A DNA stretch of 64,000 bases from Bacillus sp. ISL-45 (GCF_018613195.1 NZ_JAGGQQ010000010.1:62001-126000), one strand, 5' to 3'; numbered from the stretch's first letter, positions 26,795 through 36,444 are shown. Numbers and translations: made by a program. The notes: a model not told the origin generated them from the sequence alone.

Positions 26795-29209
26795 TTAATT
26801 TGCAACAATATTGACAAGCTTTCCTGGTACAGCAATCACTTTACGAACTGTTTTACCGTCGATTTGTTCTTTCACGGTATCGTCGCCCATCGCGATCTGC
26901 TCTAGTGTTTCTCTGTTCGCGTCTGCCGGTACCATCATTTTCGCTTTGATTTTACCGTTTACCTGGACAACGATTTCTACTTCGTCGTCGACTAGCTTGG
27001 CTTCATCATATGCTGGCCATGCTGCATATGTGATTGACTCACTGTGGCCAAGCTTAGCCCAAAGCTCTTCTGCGATATGCGGTGTAATCGGCGCCAGCAT
27101 TTTTACAAAGCCTTCAACGTATGCTTTTGGAAGTTCTTCGGCTTTATATGCTTCATTGATGAAGACCATCATTTGAGAAATCGCTGTATTGAAACGAAGC
27201 CCCTCATAATCTTCCGTCACCTTTTTAACAGTCTGATGGTAGACCTTCTCAAGGTTCGTGTTTTCAACATCCTTGATTTTCTCACTCAAGCTGCCGTTTT
27301 CATTGACAAACAGGCGCCAGATGCGGTCAAGGAAGCGTCGTGATCCATCCAGTCCATTTGTAGACCAGGCGATGGATGCTTCAAGCGGCCCCATGAACAT
27401 TTCATAAAGACGAAGCGTATCCGCACCGTGGCTTTCAACAATTTCATCCGGGTTGACGACATTTCCTTTTGATTTGCTCATCTTTTCATTATTTTCACCA
27501 AGAATCATTCCCTGGTTGAAAAGCTTTTGGAAAGGCTCCTTCGTGTGGACAACTCCCACATCGTAAAGGACCTTGTGCCAGAAACGAGCGTAAAGCAGGT
27601 GCAATACGGCGTGCTCCGCTCCACCGATATAGATATCAACCGGAAGCCACTGCTTTAATTTTTCCTCATCGGCAAGTGCCTGGTTGTTCTTCGGATCGAT
27701 ATAGCGCAGATAGTACCAGCAGCTGCCAGCCCATTGCGGCATTGTGTTCGTTTCCCTGCGGCCTTTTTTGCCTGTTTCAGGGTCAACAACGTTCACCCAG
27801 TCATCAATATTGGCAAGTGGGGATTCACCTGTGCCTGATGGTTTGATTTCAGTTGTTTTTGGCAAGATCAGCGGCAGTTGGTCTTCAGGTACAGCGGACA
27901 TCGTTCCATCTTCCCAGTGGATGATTGGAATCGGCTCGCCCCAGTAGCGCTGGCGGCTGAACAGCCAGTCACGAAGGCGGTAAGTGACCTTTTTCGTACC
28001 AATGCCTTTTTCCTCAAGCCATTCAATCATCTTGCTGATGCCCTCTTCTTTGTTCAAGCCGTTAAGGAATTCAGAGTTGATGTGCTCGCCATCGCCAGTG
28101 TAAGCTTCTTTTTCGATATTTCCGCCGGCAACGACTTCCTTGATTTCCAAATCGAATTTTTTGGCAAACTCATAGTCGCGCTCATCATGCCCTGGTACTG
28201 CCATGATTGCCCCTGTACCATATGAAGCAAGAACATAGTCAGCGATCCAGATTGGCATTTTTTCGCCGTTCGCTGGGTTGATTGCGTAAGCGCCAGTGAA
28301 GACGCCCGTTTTGTCCTTCGCAAGGTCCGTACGCTCAAGGTCGCTTTTGCTCTTGATTTCATCGATATATTTTTCGACTGCAGCCTTCTGGTCAGCTGTC
28401 GTGATTTTATCAACAAGCTGATGTTCTGGTGCAAGGACCGCATAAGTTGCGCCGAAAAGTGTATCAGGACGAGTTGTGAACACAGTGAAAGTTCCTTCAT
28501 GTCCTTCGATGTTGAAAGTGACTTCTGCACCTTCTGAACGGCCGATCCAGTTGCGCTGCATATCCTTCAGGCTTTCGGGCCAATCAAGCAAATCCAGATC
28601 CTCAAGCAGGCGGTCCGCATAAGCAGTGATTTTAAGCATCCACTGCCTCATCGGACGGCGCTCTACCGGGTGGCCTCCGCGCTCACTTTTTCCGTCGATT
28701 ACTTCTTCGTTCGCTAAAACAGTTCCTAGCGCAGGGCACCAGTTAACTGCTACTTCATCAATGTAGGCAAGGCCTTTTTCATAAAGCTTAAGGAAAATCC
28801 ATTGCGTCCATTTGTAGTATTCAGGATCCGTCGTGTTGACTTCGCGATCCCAATCGTATGAAAAACCTAATGCCTTGATCTGGCGGCGGAACGTATTGAT
28901 ATTCTGCTCCGTGAATTCAGCCGGGTCATTTCCCGTATCAAGCGCATACTGTTCTGCAGGAAGGCCAAACGCATCCCAGCCCATTGGATGAAGGACGTTG
29001 AAGCCCTGCATCCTTTTCAAGCGTGAAAGGATGTCAGTCGCTGTGTAACCTTCCGGGTGTCCAACGTGAAGGCCGGCACCAGATGGATACGGGAACATAT
29101 CAAGCGCGTAGAACTTCTCTTTCCCTTTATCTTCGGTTGTTTTGAACGTTTTGTTCTGTTCCCAATGCGATTGCCATTTTTTTTCGATTTCCTGATGGTT
29201 AAAACTCAT
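26795..29209 (-). CDS. leuS: Leucyl-tRNA synthetase
   Basis: 804 residues, the usual bacterial length. HIGH-type motif in [16 protein letters not shown] near residue 45, the CP1 editing domain with [12 protein letters not shown] (Thr-rich, Asp) and [15 protein letters not shown], and KMSKSKGN near residue 577. Anticodon-binding domain near the C-terminus. Charges tRNA-Leu and edits misactivated amino acids. Transcription is controlled by the T-box immediately upstream. Confidence 0.97.
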   Translation of the reverse strand: MSFNHQEIEKKWQSHWEQNKTFKTTEDKGKEKFYALDMFPYPSGAGLHVGHPEGYTATDILSRLKRMQGFNVLHPMGWDAFGLPAEQYALDTGNDPAEFTEQNINTFRRQIKALGFSYDWDREVNTTDPEYYKWTQWIFLKLYEKGLAYIDEVAVNWCPALGTVLANEEVIDGKSERGGHPVERRPMRQWMLKITAYADRLLEDLDLLDWPESLKDMQRNWIGRSEGAEVTFNIEGHEGTFTVFTTRPDTLFGATYAVLAPEHQLVDKITTADQKAAVEKYIDEIKSKSDLERTDLAKDKTGVFTGAYAINPANGEKMPIWIADYVLASYGTGAIMAVPGHDERDYEFAKKFDLEIKEVVAGGNIEKEAYTGDGEHINSEFLNGLNKEEGISKMIEWLEEKGIGTKKVTYRLRDWLFSRQRYWGEPIPIIHWEDGTMSAVPEDQLPLILPKTTEIKPSGTGESPLANIDDWVNVVDPETGKKGRRETNTMPQWAGSCWYYLRYIDPKNNQALADEEKLKQWLPVDIYIGGAEHAVLHLLYARFWHKVLYDVGVVHTKEPFQKLFNQGMILGENNEKMSKSKGNVVNPDEIVESHGADTLRLYEMFMGPLEASIAWSTNGLDGSRRFLDRIWRLFVNENGSLSEKIKDVENTNLEKVYHQTVKKVTEDYEGLRFNTAISQMMVFINEAYKAEELPKAYVEGFVKMLAPITPHIAEELWAKLGHSESITYAAWPAYDEAKLVDDEVEIVVQVNGKIKAKMMVPADANRETLEQIAMGDDTVKEQIDGKTVRKVIAVPGKLVNIVAN

Positions 29210-29269
29210 CGTTTTTGTCCTCCTGTTTAGGTTCTATTTATTTTACGGATGGGATTTTCTTTAAAAAAA

Positions 29270-29515
29270 TAAAAAACTCCCGTCCCTGTAAAAGGGACGA
29301 GAGGCTATGTATAATCTCCCGCGGTACCACCCAAATTAGTGTGCAACACTCGCTTCATTCAATCCTTAACGCGGAAAACGGCAAACGCTACTTATGTTCA
29401 CGTCTGCGACTCAAAGGCGAGTTCATGATGGACCCGTCTGGCTTGCACCAACCGCCAGTTCTCTAGTACAGGTTTTACACCACTACTACTCCTTGTCGAA
29501 GTCTTTCGTTATGAA
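29270..29515 (-). promoter_or_regulatory. T-box leader of leuS (specifier CUC)
   Basis: On the minus strand the leader shows a stem I base near 29511, the AG-bulge region GAGAACTGGCGG, GTGCAAGCCAG, a specifier region GAACTCGCC with CTC (Leu) at 29419-29421, the T-box GGTGGTACCGCGGGAG at 29316-29332, and a terminator CTCGTCCC..GGGACGGGAG plus TTTTTT at 29271-29303. Uncharged tRNA-Leu would stabilise the antiterminator and allow leuS transcription. Confidence 0.95.
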
Positions 29516-29646
29516 TATAGAGATATTGTAATAAAATTCCCTCCCATATGCAAGCGGGGATGGAATATTTGATGGTAGTGAGTAGTATATGCTTGTTTTA
29601 CCTGCTGGTGCAGGCTTTTACATAACCCAGCATGGACAGATAAGAA

Positions 29647-29670
29647 GCCCATCTGTAAATTCAGATGGGC
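29647..29670 (-). terminator. Terminator of glcDF
   Basis: GCCCATCTG-AATTTA-CAGATGGGC then TTCTT on the minus strand. Confidence 0.8.
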
Positions 29671-29679
29671 CATCGATCT

Positions 29680-31011
29680 TTACTGATCCGTTAGTGCCGC
29701 TTCCATTAGGAGGTCGACAATATGCACGCCTCTTATTTTGCCAGAAAGTCCTTCCCGCTCAATCCCGAGCTTCATTTGAAGAAGACAGCCTGGATTAGCC
29801 GTTACAATCGTCGTTGCATGGGTGACCTTTGCCTCAACCATTTTGGAATCAAGGAGTTGCATGGACATCTCACTCTCAACTATATTGTAGATTCCTGCTG
29901 AACCACAGCAACGGTCAGCATTTTGCATTTCACGATATTCGCTTCCTTTGATCGACTGCAGCAACGTCCTCGGTGCTGAAGCTGTTTTCATTACATTGCG
30001 CAGATGGCATGAATCCTGATACGTAATGATTTGATGCGGCAGCTCCAGGTTCACTTTTTCATGAAAGCCCACTTCGACCAAAATTTGTGAGATATCCTTG
30101 ATTTTACCGGCAAATCCCTGGGCCCTGAGCCTCCATTCTGGATCGTCCTTAAGCAAGTGGTCATAATCAACCAGGAAGGCACCACATCCCCCTGCATTGG
30201 TGATGATATAATTGACCCCGGTCTCTTCGAAGGCTTTAATATTGCGGCGAGCAAGTGATTTGGCATCTTCTTTTTCACCACTATGACCATGAAGAGCTCC
30301 GCAGCAGGCCTGCTCCTTCGGGATGACTATTTCACAGCCAGCGAGCTGCAAAAGCTTCATCGTCGCATTGTTAGTTTCCAGGAACATGGTATCCATCAGG
30401 CAGCCGCTGAAGAATGCAACCTTATGAGTCTTTGTCCCGATTGGTTCAAGATGCACAGGCCGATTTTTCAGCTCCTTCATTGTCGGTACCTTTGGAAGGA
30501 CTTTCTCCATAGTGGCGAGCGATTCAGGGAACAGCTTCATCACACCTGTGCCGCGCGCCATTTTTTGCAGGCCAGAACGTTGATAGAATCCAATAAGTCC
30601 TGTCAGCCCCCTCATGCGTTCCTGATGCGGAAAAAGCCCTTTGAAGACTGCATTCCTGACCACTTTTACGGGCATTGAAAACTTCTTGTTTTGATTGACA
30701 ATATCACGGGCATCTTCGAGAAGGTGTCCATAATTCACCCCGGATGGGCAGACAGGCTCACATGCACGGCAGCCAAGGCAAAGGTCCAGTGATCGTTCAA
30801 AATCCTCATCCGGTTCAATAATCCCATCGACGACCGCCTTCATTAAAGCAATCCGCCCGCGTGGTGAATGTGATTCCTGATAGCCCGATTCGATATAGGT
30901 AGGACAGGTAGGCAGGCAGAAACCGCAGCGCATGCAGTTCAATAGTTCGTCCTGGTCCATCTTTTCCTGGAATTCTGTCTGGATTCTCTGCTGTTCCTGG
31001 ATCGTTGTCAT
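29680..31011 (-). CDS. glcF: Glycolate oxidase iron-sulfur subunit GlcF
   Basis: 443 residues. Two ferredoxin-type 4Fe-4S motifs are visible: CMRCGFCLPTCP at residues 26-37 and CLGCRACEPVCP near residues 78-89. Two CCG domains follow (CCGALHGHSG and RCCGSAGIYN), as in GlcF and LutA/GlpC-type proteins. With GlcD it oxidises glycolate or lactate and passes electrons to quinones at the membrane. Its ATG overlaps the glcD stop (ATGA), indicating translational coupling. B. subtilis YsfD is the likely counterpart. Confidence 0.9.
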   Translation of the reverse strand: MTTIQEQQRIQTEFQEKMDQDELLNCMRCGFCLPTCPTYIESGYQESHSPRGRIALMKAVVDGIIEPDEDFERSLDLCLGCRACEPVCPSGVNYGHLLEDARDIVNQNKKFSMPVKVVRNAVFKGLFPHQERMRGLTGLIGFYQRSGLQKMARGTGVMKLFPESLATMEKVLPKVPTMKELKNRPVHLEPIGTKTHKVAFFSGCLMDTMFLETNNATMKLLQLAGCEIVIPKEQACCGALHGHSGEKEDAKSLARRNIKAFEETGVNYIITNAGGCGAFLVDYDHLLKDDPEWRLRAQGFAGKIKDISQILVEVGFHEKVNLELPHQIITYQDSCHLRNVMKTASAPRTLLQSIKGSEYREMQNADRCCGSAGIYNIVESEMSMQLLDSKMVEAKVTHATTIVTANPGCLLQMKLGIEREGLSGKIRGVHIVDLLMEAALTDQ

Positions 31012-32420
31012 TTTGAAACCACCACCCGTTTCCTGCTGTCCTTCGCGAAAACCTTACCAGGATTCATGATGTTGTTGGGATCAAGGGCCATTTTCACAGC
31101 TTTCATAGCCGCAACTCCTTCTTTGCCCAATTTCAACTCTAGGTACGGTGCTTTCATGACACCGACGCCGTGCTCACCCGTAATCGTTCCGCCGAATTCA
31201 ATAGCCTTTTCAAAGATTTCAGCAAATGCCTTTTCGACTTTTTCCATTTCATCATGATTCCGTGAATCTGTCGGACAAGTAGGATGAAGGTTTCCATCTC
31301 CTGCATGGCCAAAGGTACAGATATTCAAGCCATACTTTTCCGCAATTTCATTGATTGCATTGACCATTCTCGCAATCTCCGACCTTGGAACAGTAGCATC
31401 CTCCAATATTGTCGTCGGCGCTAACCTCGCCAATGCAGACAATGCACTTCTGCGCGCAGTCCTCAGTGCTTCAGCTTCAGCTTCTGTTTGGGCCAGTTGC
31501 ACAGATACAGCTTTTTCCTCTTTACAAACCTCGGCAATCCTCGCCATATCACGCTCGACCACTTCAACAGGACCGTCCTGTTCAATCAATAGCACAGCTT
31601 TAACATCTGTTGGCAGCCCGATTTTAGCAAAATCCTCCACAACCTTCAGGGTCGGCTGATCCAGGAATTCCAGCGTAGCCGGAATGATTTTGCTAGAGAT
31701 AATCTTGGAAACTGATTTAGCTGCTGCTTCAAGATCTTGATATAAAGCCAGCATTGTTTGTTTTGTCTCTGGCATAGGTATCAGCTTTAGGGTTGCTTCG
31801 GTAATGATGGCCAATGTCCCCTCCGAGCCAACCAGCAGCCTGGTAAAATCATATCCGGCAACATCCTTAGCCAATTTCCCTCCTGTGCGGATGATATCCC
31901 CGTTTGGGAGCACAGCCTCAAGCCCGATCACGTAATCCCTTGTCACTCCATACTTCAATCCGCGGAGACCGCCAGAGTTTTCATTAATATTGCCGCCGAT
32001 GGTTGATATTTTCATAGAGCTTGGATCCGGCGGATAAAACAGGCCTTTTGGCTCGACCGCTTGGATTAAATCAAGAGTCACAACACCAGGCTGTACAGTA
32101 ACGGTTAAATTCTCTTCGTCCACCTCAAGGATCTTGTTCATGTGCTTAAAAAGAAGCACGATCCCTCCTTCTGTCGGACAAGTGCCTGCACACAGATTCG
32201 TGCCTGATCCGCGGGGGACAATAGGAACTTTATATTCATTGCACAACTTAACAATTTGCGATACTTCTTCTTTATTCCGCGGACTTACAACCGCATCCGG
32301 CATTGATTGAAAGTTAGGTGTTGCATCATATGAATAGACAAGCCTGCCCGTTTTTGAGTCATCAAAATCAGCGGCAGTTACGATGGAGATCAATTTATCT
32401 TTGACTATATTTGGAAGCAT
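31008..32420 (-). CDS. glcD: Glycolate oxidase FAD subunit GlcD
   Basis: 470 residues of the FAD-linked oxidase (VAO/PCMH) family. VPRGSGTNLCAG near residues 66-77 and SSMKISTIGGNINENSGG bind FAD; the C-terminal segment FGHAGDGNLHPT and GEHGVGVMKAPYL carry catalytic His residues. Oxidises glycolate or D-lactate. First gene of the glcDF unit; a palindromic operator candidate sits 194 bp upstream, next to the divergent GntR regulator. YsfC-like. Confidence 0.9.
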   Translation of the reverse strand: MLPNIVKDKLISIVTAADFDDSKTGRLVYSYDATPNFQSMPDAVVSPRNKEEVSQIVKLCNEYKVPIVPRGSGTNLCAGTCPTEGGIVLLFKHMNKILEVDEENLTVTVQPGVVTLDLIQAVEPKGLFYPPDPSSMKISTIGGNINENSGGLRGLKYGVTRDYVIGLEAVLPNGDIIRTGGKLAKDVAGYDFTRLLVGSEGTLAIITEATLKLIPMPETKQTMLALYQDLEAAAKSVSKIISSKIIPATLEFLDQPTLKVVEDFAKIGLPTDVKAVLLIEQDGPVEVVERDMARIAEVCKEEKAVSVQLAQTEAEAEALRTARRSALSALARLAPTTILEDATVPRSEIARMVNAINEIAEKYGLNICTFGHAGDGNLHPTCPTDSRNHDEMEKVEKAFAEIFEKAIEFGGTITGEHGVGVMKAPYLELKLGKEGVAAMKAVKMALDPNNIMNPGKVFAKDSRKRVVVSK

Positions 32421-32613
32421 AATAGTTCCCCCTTCATTGGTAAAATAGAATCATTCATTTAGACCTGCAGTTTTTAATGTTTTTTGTAGACTTTGCAGTT
32501 CTCGCTGTTTAAAAAGTAAAGTCCAGTTTCTGGTTTTTCACGAGAGTATTAAGCAGATAGAAGAGTTCTCCGAAGCCAAAACTCAAATGGGAAATCGCTT
32601 TCAAAAGTGGTGA

Positions 32614-32634
32614 TATGGTCATCAGATGACCATA
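32614..32634. promoter_or_regulatory. Palindromic operator between glcD and gntR-type regulator
   Basis: TATGGTCAT-CAG-ATGACCATA, a perfect 9-bp inverted repeat with 3-bp spacer. FadR-subfamily GntR regulators bind short palindromes with a TGGT..ACCA core, present here. It lies about midway between the two divergent genes. Confidence 0.7.
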
Positions 32635-32817
32635 CCTTAAATTATAGGATGTTCATTAGGAAAATTTCAATATATATTTACATTTAGTAAAATATTGTTA
32701 CGGTTGAGTATCGTTTTTTTATATGAAATTTCCCGCTTCTAAATGACGAGGATTATAATAGAGCTGAGATAAAACTGTATAATGAGAGTCTAGAGAACGA
32801 ATTTTGGAGGTTTTACC

Positions 32818-33540
32818 TTGCAATATAATAAAATAAAACCTAAAAAGATATATGAAGAAGTGGCGGAAGCAATCCATGCCATGATCAGTTCTGGCCAATT
32901 GCAGCCAGGGGATAAACTGGATTCTGTCCAGCAGCTGGCGGAGAATTTTCAGGTGGGCCGCTCTGCGATCAGGGAAGCATTGACTGCATTGAGAGCAATA
33001 GGGCTCATTGAAATCAGGCAAGGCGAAGGAACATATGTGAAGCAGTTCGAGTCCGAGCAAATCAGCTTTCCGTTATCGACAGCCATCCTGATGAATGCTC
33101 AGGATACAGCACACCTGTTGGAAGTCAGGAAGATCCTTGAGGCAGGGACTGTTTTTTCCGCTGCAAATAAACGGACCGAACACCAGCTGCAGACAATAAA
33201 AGAGGCGCTCGAGGAAATGAAACGTGCGAGTGGTAATGAGGAGCTTGGTGAAAAAGCTGATTTACAGTTCCATCTGGCCATTGCGGAAAGCTCGCATAAT
33301 CCATTATTGATCAGCTTGATGAACCATGTTTCCGGCCTGATGGGAGAAACAATGAAAGAAACCCGGCGGCTGTGGCTTTACTCAAAACAAACTACAACAG
33401 ATCGCCTCTATGAAGAACACCATGCTATTTACGAGGCGATAAAAGAACAGAATGCTGAAAAAGCAAGAAGTATGATGCTCAGCCATATCGAGAATGTGGA
33501 AATTATTCTCCATAAATATATGAACCAGGCTAAAATTTAG
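32818..33540 (+). CDS. GntR-family regulator, FadR subfamily
   Basis: 240 residues. N-terminal winged helix (residues 8-75: IYEEVAEAIHAMISSGQLQPGDKLDSVQQLAENFQVGRSAIREALTALRAIGLIEIRQGEGTYV) and a C-terminal FCD-type helical effector domain with the metal-ligand pattern DLQFHLAIAESSHN and the late EEHHAIYEAI. TTG start at 32818 with GGAGG 8 nt upstream. Divergent to glcDF, so it probably controls that operon in response to a hydroxyacid; this is inference from position. Confidence 0.88.
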   Translation: MQYNKIKPKKIYEEVAEAIHAMISSGQLQPGDKLDSVQQLAENFQVGRSAIREALTALRAIGLIEIRQGEGTYVKQFESEQISFPLSTAILMNAQDTAHLLEVRKILEAGTVFSAANKRTEHQLQTIKEALEEMKRASGNEELGEKADLQFHLAIAESSHNPLLISLMNHVSGLMGETMKETRRLWLYSKQTTTDRLYEEHHAIYEAIKEQNAEKARSMMLSHIENVEIILHKYMNQAKI

Positions 33541-33551
33541 TTTATATCAAA

Positions 33552-33735
33552 GGCTGTTTTCGTAACGATTGTTGTTAAAATCCTAAAGCCGATTTTAACG
33601 TGATAAAAAGCCGTTTTGTAGTTCGGTATTAAGTGTGCAGCTCTTTTCTCATAATAAGCTTTAATTTTGTGAAGAAACATAGATCATCCAATCCTATTTT
33701 GTAGTCAATAGCAACAAAGTTTGAGAAAAGAGCCA
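33552..33735 (+). repeat. 185-bp interspersed repeat, copy 1
   Basis: Starts GGCTGTTTTCG and ends GAGAAAAGAGCC. Contains the hairpin GTTAAAATC-CTAAAGCC-GATTTTAAC and a second pairing between internal GCTCTTTTCTC and the 3' end. A second copy in the same orientation lies at 34586. No ORF. Confidence 0.9.
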
Positions 33736-33747
33736 TATCCTATAAAT

Positions 33748-33787
33748 CAAGATAAGCTGGCTTCCCAAAGGGAGCCAGCTTATCTTG
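33748..33787 (-). terminator. Terminator of the dehydrogenase gene
   Basis: Perfect 15-bp stem CAAGATAAGCTGGCT / AGCCAGCTTATCTTG with a 10-nt loop. Confidence 0.8.
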
Positions 33788-33788
33788 A

Positions 33789-34565
33789 TTATTGTATCGT
33801 ATACCCTCCGTCGATGACCGCCGCCTGGCCAGTGATTCCTTTCGCAGCATCACTGGCTAGGAACATAACATAGCTGGCGATTTCCTCGACAGCCAGCAGC
33901 CGCTTTTGCGGTATGAGCGGAAAGATGACTTCTTCAAGCACTTTTTCAAGCGGAACATTCCTTGTTTCAGCAAGGGGTGAAAGCTGGTTGCGCACAAGCG
34001 GTGTGTCGACATATCCCGGGCAGACAGCGTTCACTGTGATGCCATGCTCAGCCGCTTCGAGTGCAGCCACCTTTGTCAATCCAATGACCCCGTGCTTGGC
34101 ACTGTTGTATGCTGCTTTACCGGCAAACCCGACAAGCCCATTGATGGATGCCATGTTGATCACCCGTCCCGAACCTTGCTTTTTCATGACTGGCAGCACA
34201 TGCTTCAAGGCTATGAATGGAGCAGTCAACATCACTTTTATCAACAGTTCAAATTTTTCCGTCGGGAAGTCTTCGATCATGGATACAAATTGCAAGCCAG
34301 CATTGTTGATGAGAACATCGACACGACCAAAGTGCTCAATGCATTTTGCGACTGCCTCCTCAATTTCATTTTCGCTGGTTACATCACATTTCAAACCAGC
34401 GGCTTCAAGCCCTAATTCACGCAGACTGACAGCCGCCTTCTCCACAGCTTCTTCCTGTAAATCCGTCAGAAATACCTTTCCCCCCTGCTCAGCAAAGCTC
34501 TTGGCGATCTCGTACCCGATTCCCTGGGCGGCACCGGTAATCATCACAACTTTATCTTTTACCAT
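33789..34565 (-). CDS. 3-hydroxybutyrate dehydrogenase (SDR family)
   Basis: 258 residues, classical short-chain dehydrogenase: cofactor motif TGAAQGIGYEI at residues 10-20, NNAGLQFV near residue 87, Ser in MASINGLVGFAG and Tyr152-x-x-x-Lys in YNSAKHG. The C-terminal pattern PLVRNQLSPLAETRNVPLEKV and the length fit 3-hydroxybutyrate dehydrogenase (NAD-dependent, acetoacetate/3-hydroxybutyrate). It follows a GntP-type permease on the same strand, consistent with uptake and oxidation of a hydroxyacid. Flanked on both sides by the same 185-bp repeat. Confidence 0.85.
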   Translation of the reverse strand: MVKDKVVMITGAAQGIGYEIAKSFAEQGGKVFLTDLQEEAVEKAAVSLRELGLEAAGLKCDVTSENEIEEAVAKCIEHFGRVDVLINNAGLQFVSMIEDFPTEKFELLIKVMLTAPFIALKHVLPVMKKQGSGRVINMASINGLVGFAGKAAYNSAKHGVIGLTKVAALEAAEHGITVNAVCPGYVDTPLVRNQLSPLAETRNVPLEKVLEEVIFPLIPQKRLLAVEEIASYVMFLASDAAKGITGQAAVIDGGYTIQ

Positions 34566-34585
34566 TGGGAATCTCCTTTCGTTAG

Positions 34586-34770
34586 GGCTGTTTTCGTGAA
34601 GATTGTTGTTAAAATCCTAAAGCCGATTTTAACGTGATAAAAAGTCCTTTTATATGTCGGTACTAAGTTTGCAAGCTCTTTTCTCATAATAAGCGTTAAT
34701 TTTTGTAAAGAAACTTAGGTAATACGATCCTATTTTGTAGTCAATAGCAACAAAGTTTGAGAAAAGAGCC
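34586..34770 (+). repeat. 185-bp interspersed repeat, copy 2
   Basis: About 85-90% like copy 1, same orientation and same ends (GGCTGTTTTCG .. GAGAAAAGAGCC). It fills the gap between the permease stop and the dehydrogenase start. Confidence 0.9.
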
Positions 34771-34774
34771 TTCA

Positions 34775-36094
34775 TTAAATACCTAATCCTAGAGAGAATA
34801 GAACAATCGCAATTGCTACACCAATCAACGGCACAATGACAGTAACAGCCGCCACTGGATTGTATGCATCCTGATGGGACTCGCCACAGATCGCCCGGAC
34901 AGTCGTAACCACGTACCCGTTATGCGGCAGTGAATCAAGCGCTCCAGAGGAAATAGCCGCTACCCTGTGCAGTGCTTCAGTATTGACGCCCATATCCATG
35001 TAGTGAGGTGCAAGCAATGGAAGCGCAATTGCCTGGCCCCCGGATGCAGAACCAGTCATCCCGGCAATGACACTGACAGCAATCGCCGCACCAATCAACG
35101 GGCTGCCTGGAATATTCGTCATCGCATCAACCGCCGTCTGGAAAGCCGGCACTGCTTTTGCGACACCGCCAAAACCGACTACAGCAGCTGTGTTACCAAT
35201 CGCAATCAAGGCACCCATCGTCCCTTCTGAAAGAGCTTCCCAGAAATTTTTAAAGTACTTGCGATTTAATAGATAGGCAGATACAACCCCGCCAAGCAGG
35301 GCGATGATCAAAGCTGACTGTTTTAATGAATCATGGAAAATGAATGAAATAACCAGTACCACGACCAAAGGAATAAGACCCATCAAAGGATGAGGCAGCT
35401 CCCGTTTTTCCAACATTGGATCTGCCTTCCTGGCTTCGAACTTCTCGCCTCTTGCAACCGCTTTTGTAATCATTCGTTTCAGCCACCAGTAGCCAAAAAT
35501 CATCATGAAGACGGCAACGATGGCACTGACCTCCCAGCCTGCCCAAGGGGTAGTATCCAGGAATTGGATTGGGATCCAGTTCTGGATTTCCGGAGAACCG
35601 GCAGAAGTCATTGTAAAAGTGACCGACCCGAAGGCCAATGCAGCCGGAATGAATCTCCTAGGCAAATTTGCCTGCCTGAACAAACTCAATGCCATTGGAT
35701 AAACAGAAAATGCGACAACAAACAAGCTGACGCCGCCATATGTCAACACGGCACAGGCAGCGATAATTGCAAGCACTGCATATTTCATCCCTAATGTATT
35801 AACAATTAACTCAGATACACTGTCAGCCGCGCCGCTATCCTCCATTACCTTTCCAAAAATCGCTCCCAGCAGGAACATCATGTACCAGGCAGTAACAAAT
35901 CCAGAAAACCCAGACATATAGTTACCGACAAAGTTGGCTGCCCCTTCTTCAACCAGTTGCGGAAACAGCGGCATTCCGCTGAACACAGCAACAAACAACG
36001 CAGAAATCGGCCCGACAATCAGCAGGTTCATGCCCCTCATCGTCAGATAAATCAACAAAGCCAGACCGCCAATCAACCCAATCATACTCAGCAT
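34775..36094 (-). CDS. GntP-family permease
   Basis: 439 residues with about 12 membrane segments (MIGLIGGLALLIYLTMRGMNLLIVGPISALF at the start), the gluconate:proton symporter superfamily. The motif MTGSASGGQAIALPLLAPHYM near residue 345 is typical of the branch linked to hydroxybutyrate or hydroxyacid uptake rather than gluconate itself. Upstream is a sigma-54 promoter. Together with the 3-hydroxybutyrate dehydrogenase it probably makes one operon, with the repeat element in between. Substrate is inferred. Confidence 0.85.
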   Translation of the reverse strand: MLSMIGLIGGLALLIYLTMRGMNLLIVGPISALFVAVFSGMPLFPQLVEEGAANFVGNYMSGFSGFVTAWYMMFLLGAIFGKVMEDSGAADSVSELIVNTLGMKYAVLAIIAACAVLTYGGVSLFVVAFSVYPMALSLFRQANLPRRFIPAALAFGSVTFTMTSAGSPEIQNWIPIQFLDTTPWAGWEVSAIVAVFMMIFGYWWLKRMITKAVARGEKFEARKADPMLEKRELPHPLMGLIPLVVVLVISFIFHDSLKQSALIIALLGGVVSAYLLNRKYFKNFWEALSEGTMGALIAIGNTAAVVGFGGVAKAVPAFQTAVDAMTNIPGSPLIGAAIAVSVIAGMTGSASGGQAIALPLLAPHYMDMGVNTEALHRVAAISSGALDSLPHNGYVVTTVRAICGESHQDAYNPVAAVTVIVPLIGVAIAIVLFSLGLGI

Positions 36095-36203
36095 TCTTTT
36101 TCCCCCTTGTAATTTAAAGTGAAAACCAACGCACCCTGCCCTCCTTGCTCAAAATATGATAACGCTTACAAAAAATATTGAATAAAATTGCTGTATTATC
36201 TTA

Positions 36204-36221
36204 TTGCAACTATCGTGCCAA
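36204..36221 (-). promoter_or_regulatory. Sigma-54 (SigL) promoter of the permease gene
   Basis: Minus strand TTGGCAC-GATAG-TTGCAA, an exact match to the -24/-12 consensus TGGCAC-N5-TTGCA, about 110 bp upstream of the permease start. Confidence 0.88.
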
Positions 36222-36272
36222 CTTTGCAGGGTACAATAATCAATGTTTATTCTTAATTTTCAGTTAGTTAAT

Positions 36273-36287
36273 TCCGGATTTTCGGAC
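36273..36287 (+). promoter_or_regulatory. Activator-site candidate 1 (TCCGGATTTTCGGAC)
   Basis: 15-bp inverted motif about 55 bp upstream of the -24 element. The same pattern recurs at 36410-36424 and 36430-36444, the latter two exactly 20 bp apart. Confidence 0.5.
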
Positions 36288-36409
36288 TCTATCATGCTTC
36301 CATTGTTTTTATTTGATAGAATAAAAGTTATTCAAGCTGTCCTGTTCCCCGAAATTAATACCATTCATACAGTGAAAAACCTTTAAAATATTACTAGAAA
36401 TAAAAGAAG

Positions 36410-36444
36410 TCCGGAAACTCGGACAGCATTCCGAATTCCCGGAC
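36410..36444 (-). terminator. Hairpin after the activator gene, also two activator-site candidates
   Basis: TCCGGAAACTCGGAC and TCCGAATTCCCGGAC. On the minus strand they can fold as GTCCGG..CCGGAC followed by TTCTTTTATTT, a terminator just after the activator stop. The same halves match the upstream-site motif at 36273. Confidence 0.6.

Noticed and set aside
29500-29680. Small plus-strand ORF at 29589-29798
   Set aside because: It overlaps the glcF terminator and coding region in antisense, without a ribosome site.
33552-34770. Composite transposon around the dehydrogenase gene
   Set aside because: The flanking 185-bp copies have no transposase and the gene fits the adjacent permease operon, so mobility is not shown.
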